From the IMG/VR virus record IMGVR_UViG_3300024518_002530, positions 1 to 36,417 of that record: DNA of 36,417 bases; one strand, 5' to 3'. Source of the stretch: a virus. Made by a program: the position numbers and the translations under genes. The notes beneath the pieces were generated by a model. That model searched no databases and had not been told where the DNA came from. It saw nothing but the letters and a program-made list of their open reading frames with translations. Positions 12,839 through 21,200 of the stretch are shown one piece after another (the first letter of the stretch is position 1; the number at the start of each line of letters is the position of its first letter).

Positions 12839-15233
12839 AACCGAACTCGCAATTCTGATTCGGGTTAGGGATCAGTTGTCTAAGGATCTGGACAAGGCGA
12901 ATAAGAAGGTCAAGAAATTCGGTGGCGAGGCTGAGGACGCGACCAAGAAAGCGAATAAGGGATTCGAGAAGCTGAACAGGAAGCTGATTCAGTTTGTCGC
13001 AGGGTTCGCCGCGTTCCGAATATTGCGGACTGCGATCGATAACGCGATCGAATTCCGTCTGGCTATGTCCGAGGTGTCGACGATTGTCGATACGTCGGTG
13101 GTCAACATGGAGAGGATGGGGGATGCTGTTCGCGATCTCGCTGTAGCGCAGAACGCTAACCAGGAAATCGTAGCGAAGGGGTTGTATCAAACGATCTCGG
13201 CGGGTGTGTCCGACGCGGGCGATGCGCTCAATGTGTTGGGTGTCGCGGGTAAGTTGGCCAAGGCTGGGGTTGCGGAGACAACGGATACTGTCCGCCTGTT
13301 GACTGGCGCGCTAAATGCGTTCCAGTTGCCTATTGAGGATGCGGGTAGGCTGTCTGACATCTTCTTCAAGACTGTCGAACTTGGCCAGACCACTATAGCT
13401 GAGATGTCGTCGAGTATGGGGAAGCTGTTTCCCCTTGCGTCTCAACTCGGCGTCGGTGTGAATGAACTGTCCGCGGCCGTGGCTTCTCTGACGAAGGGGG
13501 GGCTAGGTACGGCGGAAGCTGTGACAGCACTGCAAGGGGCAATGGTTGCATTCCTCAAGAAAGGGGAGGACGCAAACAAACTCTTTGGTGAGGGAACCGA
13601 CCTTATGGGTTCTCAGGCCATCAAGGCCAAGGGCCTGAGAGACGCGTTTGTTGATCTTGCCAAAGCTACCGGCGGGGATGCCGACGCATTGGTGGGGTTG
13701 ATCGGCCGTGTCGAAGGCGCGAATGCCATCCTCGCTTTGTCGGGCAACCTTCTAGAAGACTTCGACACTAACCTACGTAAGGTTGCAGACTCGGCCGGAG
13801 CCACGGGGGAAGCGTTTGATAAGCGGATGAAGGACCCGGCGGAGCGAGTCACCGCCGCATTGAACGGCGCTAAGATCGGAATGAGTGAGCTGGGGGAGGA
13901 ATCGGTACTCCAACTAGCCAAGATTCTTGAGGGGTTTGGAGAGGGAGAGGACGCCGCCGAGAATTTCCGTAGGGCCATCCTGTTTCTAGAGCCAGTCTTC
14001 AAGGTCTTTGGGATCTTCGTCGCAGCCCTCGTCACCGGAATCGAAGCCGTGGTGGTTGCGATTGCCGAGCTTGCTGTTCAGATGTCGCGGATGGCCGAGT
14101 TCTTGGGAATTGTCGACATGGAAACGACGAAGCTCGTCGAGTCCATTCGCAATGATCTGGGGAAATCCTTCCTAGATATGGCCAACATTACGGGCGACTT
14201 GATCGATGATCTAATTGCCTTGGGCAAAGAACAAGACGACAGCATCGCACGAACGCGAGCCGCCGCGGATGCTGCTAGGGAAAACGCTGCTAGGTTGCGG
14301 GCGATGGCGGATGCGGCGGAAGCGGCGGCATCCGCAGTCAAGAAGCTCAACGATCAGACGCCTAAGAAGGTCGGTCCCCTGCCGAGCGGTACGCGCGTAG
14401 ACCTAGACGCCATCGCCGCGTTTGATAGGCAACTGGAGATCATGCAGTCGACAGGAGTCGAGCGCCAAAAGCTAATGCTGCGGGATCGGTTCCTCCTTGA
14501 AAAGCAGGCCACGGATGCCGAATTCTTTGAAAAGAAGCGCGGGCAAGAAGACTTTGAGCTATGGCTCAAGGCGCGGTCGACGAAGCTAGAAATCGATCTG
14601 TTGCAGATCAGCAAGGAAGGACTCGCCAGGAAGCAGGAAGAGGCGCGCAGGTTCAACGAACAGATCATCAAGGACCGGCTGATTGTCTTCCAGGGCGCAG
14701 ACGCCTTCCTCGGCGGTGCCACGGATGCGCTGACCGATTTCGCGATGGGCGCCAAGTCAGCCAAGGAAGCCTTCCGCGACTTTTCCCGACAGTTCCTCAC
14801 GGACATCACGCGCATGATTATTCAAGCGCAGTTGCTGAAGTTCGTGATGCTGTCCCTGAACGGATTCGGGATTCCCGCGGGTGCGATCAGCCAGTTCTTC
14901 GGGACGCCGTTCCCGAGTGCGCAGGGTAACGCGTTCTCCGGGGGCCAGGTCGTTCCCTTCGCAGACGGCGGGGTCGTCACACGCCCCACGATGGCGCCTA
15001 TGGCGTTGTTTGGAGAGGCGGGCCCCGAGGCCATCATGCCCCTGCGACGTACCCCTGAGGGACGCCTGGGCATCGAGGCGACAGGGACGCAGGGCGTGAC
15101 GATCAACCTCGGATTCATCGACGCTGAGGGCGCCGACGATTGGGTGTTCCGCCGTGCCGAGGCGATCGAATCCATCGTCCTGGCCGCCCTGGATTCGCGC
15201 CCGAACTTCCGCGCGGCCGTGGGGGGGGTGTAG
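12828..15233 (+). CDS. Tail tape measure protein, TP901 type, 801 aa
   Basis: The GTG start has a GGAGGG site 8 bases upstream and overlaps the chaperone gene by 11 bases. After a basic N-terminal coiled coil (LDKANKKVKKFGGEAEDATKKANKG), residues about 65-330 match the TP901-type tape measure core (FRLAMSEVSTIVDTSVVNMERMG, LYQTISAGVSDAGDALNVLG, ISAGV/SLTKGGLGTAEA). A hydrophobic segment near 388-412 (FKVFGIFVAALVTGIEAVVVAI) may insert in the host membrane during DNA delivery. The C-terminus is glycine-rich and hydrophobic (FADGGVVTRPTMAPMALFGEAGPEAIMPL), a common tape-measure ending. By the usual length rule about 800 residues predict a tail of roughly 120 nm. Confidence 0.92.
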   Translation: MVAETELAILIRVRDQLSKDLDKANKKVKKFGGEAEDATKKANKGFEKLNRKLIQFVAGFAAFRILRTAIDNAIEFRLAMSEVSTIVDTSVVNMERMGDAVRDLAVAQNANQEIVAKGLYQTISAGVSDAGDALNVLGVAGKLAKAGVAETTDTVRLLTGALNAFQLPIEDAGRLSDIFFKTVELGQTTIAEMSSSMGKLFPLASQLGVGVNELSAAVASLTKGGLGTAEAVTALQGAMVAFLKKGEDANKLFGEGTDLMGSQAIKAKGLRDAFVDLAKATGGDADALVGLIGRVEGANAILALSGNLLEDFDTNLRKVADSAGATGEAFDKRMKDPAERVTAALNGAKIGMSELGEESVLQLAKILEGFGEGEDAAENFRRAILFLEPVFKVFGIFVAALVTGIEAVVVAIAELAVQMSRMAEFLGIVDMETTKLVESIRNDLGKSFLDMANITGDLIDDLIALGKEQDDSIARTRAAADAARENAARLRAMADAAEAAASAVKKLNDQTPKKVGPLPSGTRVDLDAIAAFDRQLEIMQSTGVERQKLMLRDRFLLEKQATDAEFFEKKRGQEDFELWLKARSTKLEIDLLQISKEGLARKQEEARRFNEQIIKDRLIVFQGADAFLGGATDALTDFAMGAKSAKEAFRDFSRQFLTDITRMIIQAQLLKFVMLSLNGFGIPAGAISQFFGTPFPSAQGNAFSGGQVVPFADGGVVTRPTMAPMALFGEAGPEAIMPLRRTPEGRLGIEATGTQGVTINLGFIDAEGADDWVFRRAEAIESIVLAALDSRPNFRAAVGGV

Positions 15234-17233
15234 TGGGAACGCAGTTTCTTCCCTCGGACGACACATTCGAGCACGGGGCCGACGTGTACGGGACGAACGT
15301 GGCGATGTACATCTCCACCCGGCTCACGGCGTCGAGCTCGCCCGTGAAGTGGGGGCAGCGAAACCTGCACTCGGGATACCAGACCGTCGCATCCGACGGC
15401 GTGTTCGATACCCCCGCCGCACTCATCGGCGGATCTGATTCAGTGGCGGACCAGATGCAGCCGGGGGGGATGATTTACCGGGCCATCGCTTCGATTGCCG
15501 ACGTCGTGGTTACAGCCAGGTTTCGGCAGTTTGTTACGCAGGGGAACCCGGGTCTCGTACTCATGGCTGTCAAGGGTGTGATGTCACGGGTGCAGGCTGG
15601 ATCCCTGGCGACCGACGACAGTCTGACCGTCTCGTACAACGCTCCATCATGCTACATCGCGTACTACAAGGGAAACTTCGGGTCGGCGGTGGTGGACTTC
15701 GTAATCGCCAGGGTGAACACGGGGACGTTCACCACGCTGACCAGCACCACGCGCGCGAGTTCCCTCTTCGACTCTGCGGCGCTCGGACAGGCGATGACCG
15801 TCTCCCTCACGGCGACCAACAGCGGGGCCGACGTTGGGCTAACGGCCACGTTTGCGGGGATGGGGCAGGCGGCGACGATCACGCTTACGCACAACGACAC
15901 GGGGGGGAGTGTACTCCAGGGCGTCGGGCGGTGCGGTTTCTCCGCTGGTAGGGATCGCAGGAACTCATCAGACGTGAGTCGGGTAACGGATCTCATCGAG
16001 GAGTTCACCATCCTCAGCGGTTCGTCGGTCCTGCTGGACGACCGGTTCGATCGGTACCAGATCGGTGGCGCGTACGATTTCTCGGCGGATGCGAACTACA
16101 CGGACATCAACGGCAATGCGGGCAACAGCTTGCAGATGGCCTATTACTGGGACCAATTCACGGCGAACGGTGCGCGCATGGAGCGAGACGCCGCGGCGGA
16201 ACGGGCTAAAATATCTCTCATCGCTGGAGATTCTAGTTTCATCGCCGCGACCATGGCGTCACGCAAAGCTACAAACACCCGCAGTCAGCACCGGTCCGCC
16301 GTGTTTGAGATCGAAGAGCAACCCGGCGCAGGACAGGTAGGGCTGGGGATCATGCTTCGGGGGTCGCAACCCGTCCCCACGGTGTCGGATCTCGATGCGG
16401 CAAACGGATACGTAGCGTATGCCGTGTGGTCATCGGGGGGTACAACCACTCCATCATGGATCGTTTCGCGTTGGAAGAACGGACGAGAAACCCAGATTGC
16501 CGAGTTCGAGGACACGGGGGCTACGAATTGGACGGGGTACGGCACGACGTACACCATGGACTTTGAGATATACAACAGGGAGGGATCCACATCGGATGGC
16601 CCCACCACACTGATTCTCAAAATCGATGGGACGCAGGTATCTCTTGCAGACGTGGGGTCCATCGGTATCAAGGTCGACGCCGCCGGGACCGTCGTTGACT
16701 CAACGGGCGCACGGGTCAAGACAGGCGACGGCGAGGGGGTGTATTTCTTCAACACCGCGGGGGCGACCCTATCCCTATACGCGGATTCGTGGGCGGAGGG
16801 CTCCCTCACGAACGCCGAACTCGCGGATAGGGACCAGGCGAGCATCGTTGTAAGTGGTGAGGGGACGCTAACCGGCGTCGATCTCGTGACGATCCTGCCC
16901 CCCGACTACCCGTTGAGCATCCGCGTTCAGCATCAGTCATTGAAATTCCCATTCGAGTCGGGGCACCGCACCACGAATCCGAAGTTCACGAACTCAAGTA
17001 ACGTCGGCATATCGCGGCGGACGTACGGATTCTCTAGGGCTGGGGTTACCACGGCTCAGTTGTCTGTGTTCGTCACGTACTGGAATGCTCATGAGGGATC
17101 CGAACTCGCGTTCCCGTTCACCCCGCCGGGAGGGACGCAGCGTTCGGTTCACTTCGTCGAGGACTCGATGACCTACCGTCTGGACAAGTTCGGGTCGTAT
17201 TCGTTACAGTTCTCCATGGAGGAGATTTTGTAG
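15233..17233 (+). CDS. Large minor tail protein with gpM-like C-terminus, 666 aa
   Basis: The GTG at 15233 overlaps the tape measure's TAG, after a G-rich stretch. Residues 1 to about 560 are beta-rich and Gly/Thr/Ser-rich, with repeated strand patterns that look like two jelly-roll or lectin-like modules (one around residues 90-290, one around 300-530). The last 103 residues keep the gpM plan: RRTYGFSRAGVTTAQLSVFVTYWNAH, FPFTPPGG and SLQFSMEEIL. In lambda, gpM is only 109 residues and follows the tape measure, exactly as here; so this is gpM with a large N-terminal addition that probably decorates the tail tip and may bind host glycans. Confidence 0.7.
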   Translation: MGTQFLPSDDTFEHGADVYGTNVAMYISTRLTASSSPVKWGQRNLHSGYQTVASDGVFDTPAALIGGSDSVADQMQPGGMIYRAIASIADVVVTARFRQFVTQGNPGLVLMAVKGVMSRVQAGSLATDDSLTVSYNAPSCYIAYYKGNFGSAVVDFVIARVNTGTFTTLTSTTRASSLFDSAALGQAMTVSLTATNSGADVGLTATFAGMGQAATITLTHNDTGGSVLQGVGRCGFSAGRDRRNSSDVSRVTDLIEEFTILSGSSVLLDDRFDRYQIGGAYDFSADANYTDINGNAGNSLQMAYYWDQFTANGARMERDAAAERAKISLIAGDSSFIAATMASRKATNTRSQHRSAVFEIEEQPGAGQVGLGIMLRGSQPVPTVSDLDAANGYVAYAVWSSGGTTTPSWIVSRWKNGRETQIAEFEDTGATNWTGYGTTYTMDFEIYNREGSTSDGPTTLILKIDGTQVSLADVGSIGIKVDAAGTVVDSTGARVKTGDGEGVYFFNTAGATLSLYADSWAEGSLTNAELADRDQASIVVSGEGTLTGVDLVTILPPDYPLSIRVQHQSLKFPFESGHRTTNPKFTNSSNVGISRRTYGFSRAGVTTAQLSVFVTYWNAHEGSELAFPFTPPGGTQRSVHFVEDSMTYRLDKFGSYSLQFSMEEIL

Positions 17234-17955
17234 TGGCCCGATGGTCTTCAACCGGAGCAGGCAATGTATCAGGGATCACGCCGACACGGTGGACCCCAAC
17301 TATTCCGATGCAACAGACTGACCCTTACATCTGGTTCTACGCAATCGACATCCCTACGTCGCCGCGTACCAAGCTCCGTCTGACTCCCTACCCGGAGAAT
17401 ACGACGTTCGAGAGAGACGGCACCGCGACGGGGATTATCTGGTATTCGTTCTCCATCGGTCACAACGTGGTCAATCGAGACACCGAGGGCAAGATCCCAT
17501 CAGTGTCGATGACGGTGCAGAACGTCACGCTGTCGATGACGGCGTTCCTGAAATCGCACAACGGCCTCATCGGCGAGACGGTCCGGATCGCCCTGGTGAA
17601 GAAAACGGATCTGCCCAACGGCACGCCGATCCTGGATGATAAGTTCGAGATCCAGTCTTCGCGGGTGACCGAAGGTGCGGTCACGTTCACGCTCGGCCAG
17701 TACAGCCTGTACCGCGTGGGGTTCCCGAACCGGCGCATCAATCGGGTGTACTGCGCCCACGAATACGCGGGTGCGGCGTGCGGGTACGATGCGACACGCG
17801 CAGGGGCGATAGCGACGTGTGACAAGACACGCGACGGCGCGAACGGCTGCCAGGTCCACGGCGACGATGAGGTCACAGCGGGGCTCTCGCGGGCACACCC
17901 GGCAAGGATGCTGATCTTCGAAGGCGTGCTGAGAACGGAGGGGATCGGGGTATGA
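17233..17955 (+). CDS. gpL-like tail tip protein with four-Cys iron-sulfur motif, 240 aa
   Basis: This follows the gpM-like gene and precedes the gpK-like gene, the lambda order. The C-terminal domain has Cys174, Cys183, Cys196 and Cys206 (VYCAHEYAGAACGYD ... ATCDKTRDGANGC). In lambda gpL four Cys at comparable positions, the first two with the same spacing, hold an iron-sulfur cluster, so cluster binding is likely here. The N-terminal part is a beta domain typical of distal-tail proteins. It uses a GTG start that overlaps the previous stop. Confidence 0.82.
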   Translation: MARWSSTGAGNVSGITPTRWTPTIPMQQTDPYIWFYAIDIPTSPRTKLRLTPYPENTTFERDGTATGIIWYSFSIGHNVVNRDTEGKIPSVSMTVQNVTLSMTAFLKSHNGLIGETVRIALVKKTDLPNGTPILDDKFEIQSSRVTEGAVTFTLGQYSLYRVGFPNRRINRVYCAHEYAGAACGYDATRAGAIATCDKTRDGANGCQVHGDDEVTAGLSRAHPARMLIFEGVLRTEGIGV

Positions 17956-18263
17956 AGTATCTGGATCTGCTGAATACGCCGTTCAAAAAGCGGGATTGTC
18001 TTGCAATCGCCGAGGAAGTGAATCGTCGGTTGGGGCACCCGATGAAACACCTGTACGAGATCGGAACTCGGTGGCAGGACGCAACCCTCCCCGGTGACAT
18101 ACTCGTATCCAGCCCCGATGGTAGCGGCGAGATGACGCACGTCTCCACGATGATCGACACCAAGCAGAAACTCGTCCTGTCCTGCTCCGAGCGGCAGGGT
18201 AGCTATGCGTCGAAGGCGTGGGGGATCACGAACCTCATCGGGGTATACCGAGCGATTCGATGA
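17952..18263 (+). CDS. gpK-like NlpC/P60 peptidase domain protein, 103 aa
   Basis: This small protein has the core of an NlpC/P60 cysteine peptidase: Cys16 in KRDCLAIAEEVNRRLG and His63 in EMTHVSTMID, with the usual LPGDILV strand between. Such domains cut peptidoglycan at the tail tip or process tail proteins. It is shorter than lambda gpK because the N-terminal Mov34-like half is missing. The third catalytic residue is not certain. The start overlaps the gpL-like gene and the stop overlaps the next ATG. Confidence 0.72.
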   Translation: MKYLDLLNTPFKKRDCLAIAEEVNRRLGHPMKHLYEIGTRWQDATLPGDILVSSPDGSGEMTHVSTMIDTKQKLVLSCSERQGSYASKAWGITNLIGVYRAIR

Positions 18264-21200
18264 TCCTCATTACCCACCAACGACATTGGATGGCGCCCGA
18301 AAAGGCGGAGCGTACCTGCGTTGAGTGGAAGCCCGGGGTAACGATTCGCTCGCAGGCGCCCGACTGGTTCAAGATCGGGGAACCGTGGGCCGTCTGTCTC
18401 ATGAACAGCGCGCCCACGGAAGAGTGGGATACACAACTCGACGACGGGTGCCATGCGACGTACATGGTGCGGCCTGGGTTCGAGGTCGCCGTCGGCGTAA
18501 AGACGTTTGCATTCCTTTCCGCCGCAGCCCCGTTCCTCAATGCAGTTACCGCGTCCCTGGTTCTCAACGCACTCCTCGCGCCGGGCAAGCCACCCCCGAA
18601 GCGGGATGACGAATCCTCGCCCACGTACGGGTTCACCAACCTCCAATCGAACAACCGCGGGGTGGGTACGCCGATCCCCGTGGTGTATGGCGAGCACAGA
18701 GTATCGCCGCCGATCATCAACCAGTTCGTGCGGAACTTCTTTGACTCGGACGGGGATCCGCAGTCCGAGATACTAATGCTGTTCCTCGTCTCCGAAGGTC
18801 CCATCCAGGCCATCGGAGATAAGACCGCAGACGGTGGCCCGTTCTCCATCGAAGAGGGCAACGCAATCGATGGGTTGCAGATCGACAACCAGCCTGCGGA
18901 GAACTTCAACCAGGTTGAGGCGCACGTTCGTTTAGGTAGTAACGATCAGACGGCCATCGACGAGTTTGCCGAGCCGGTGCTTCAGTTCGAGGTGGGATCG
19001 ATCTTCCGCAACTCCACGGCGACCGGCACGATTACGGCGACCGCTGGAGTGTTCAGTGCGGGCGATGCGAACATAACGAAGTGGGATAACGCGATCTCGT
19101 TCACCGCGGGTGATGATGCCGACGAGTTCTCTGCTGTGGTGGCATTCCTCAACGGGCTGTATTCGATCAGTTCCCAGGGCAACATCACGCCGAACATTGC
19201 GCAGTTCCAAACGCGGTATAGGGAGGTCGACGGGTCGGGTACCCCGTTCGGGGACTACATCGTGCTCCCCCCGGAGAACGCGGTACAGGTAGCCAAGCAA
19301 GGATCGTTCTCGGTTGAGTTCAAGCACCGGTACCTAGACTCGGACGACTACGTTCCCCCGGTCGACGGGTTCTACATGAACTGCCCGTCGACCATGCTGC
19401 TCGGCGGATCGTACACCATCGATTCCGAATCCATCACCCAACGCGATGACGTGGAATTCACGTGGGTGGGGTGGGTGAAATCAGACGGGACGGGGGTATC
19501 GGATCAGCGGTACTGTTTCTTCGACTGGCTCGACTCGGGAAACAACGAAGGCGCACGACTGACCCTCATCATGGGGATCACGAGTGCGCAGTTCCTCCTT
19601 GAAGGAAACGAGTGGAGCGAGCTGTCGGGCGGCCATAGCAGCCTTGCCACGCTCCGCACGGGGACCGCGTGGAACCTCGTCGGGGTTAGCTTCAAAGCCA
19701 ACTTCGATTCGGCGGGTAACGCACGCATCCGGTTCTACATGAACGGCGTGATCGTCTCGCGTGTGATCGCGAACCGTTCTCTGATCCTCGACCTCGGCCA
19801 GATCATCCGCATGGGGATCCGTTCGTCCGGAGCCGCGCAACGATGGATCGGCGGCATGGACGAATGCGCGTTCTACACGCGCGAGTTGTCACAGTTCGAA
19901 GTCGTGTCCAAGTGGAACCTCGGCGCGAACGCTCCGCCGGGTGACGCAGACGAGAACGGGCTCATCGTCGGGTTCCGATACGATACCGAGGCTGGCGGGT
20001 TCAGTCCCGAGGTGTTCGGGCCGGGAACCGACGATGCGGTAACCGGCCTACTCATGGGCTCCGGTACGGGCCTCAGTACGGATCCCGATATCACAACGGG
20101 GTCCGACGTCGGTATCGTTCAGACCCCGCAGACGGGCACGAACGTCAAGTCCAAGTTCCTCGTCGAGATGCAGCGCATCAACCCCGAAGATTCGGGGCTC
20201 GACGATGTGGACGAAGCGACTTGGAGTTCCGTACAACTGCGCGCGTACGATGATTTTCAGTACCCGTCGTGTGCGCTGCTCGCAGTCAAGATCCGGGCAA
20301 CCGATCAACTCAACACATCCCAGCCCCTGGTGACCGCACTCGTCAAGGGGCGCCAGGTTCCGATCTGGGATGGTGGCGATGCGCAGTTCCCCGTTGCTGT
20401 CGATACGTACAGCCGCAATCCCGCATGGATATCCGCGGATCTGTTGGTGAACGACAGGTACGGCATGGGTGCGTTCTACGAGCTCAGCGATCTCGACGTA
20501 AACCAGTTCAAGAACTTCGCTGACTGGTGCGACGATCGAATCTACGGCGGCGGGGATACGGTTCCGTTCACCAGCGTCGCTAGTCGACCCGCGGCCAGCG
20601 TTGCCGGGTGGAGCGTCGACCTCATCGAATGGCGCGTGACATCGTTGCCGCCGAACTTCCCACAACCCACGGCAGGGGTACTTACATCATCGGATGTCTT
20701 CCTCAATATAACGGGGACATCAGTAACACCGTCTTTCCCGTCGTGGGTTACTTCCAATACCGCCACGTCTGCTGAGGTCCTGCAAGTCGCGTGGGACTCG
20801 GACACTTCGTTATTCCATGTCCGGGTCCCGCACCTCAGCACCACGTCGACGATAACCACGTTCTCTGCAACGAGCACGGATTACGTATACAAGATATTCG
20901 AGCCGCGCATGCGGTACGACGGCGTGTTCGATCGCGCTGAGTTCCCCGCGTGGGATGCGTTGTTGCAGGTGTTATTGACTGCACGCGCCGTACCCGTTCG
21001 GCTCGGTAGCCGGATGTCGATATTCTTCGATGACGCGCGTACGCCCGTGGCCCTGATCGGCATGGGCAGCATGATCGAGGGGAGTTTCCAACTCGACTAT
21101 TCGGACATTGCGAGCAGGCCGAACGCTCAGGAAGTCACGTACTTCAACAGGGACGACAACTACGAACGCACACCGATCTCGCGCGAGCACCCGGACCTGA

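Noticed and set aside
17952-18263. Truncated pseudogene of gpK
   Set aside because: The frame is intact, Cys and His of the NlpC/P60 core are present, and both ends overlap neighbours normally; a single-domain form is more likely than decay.
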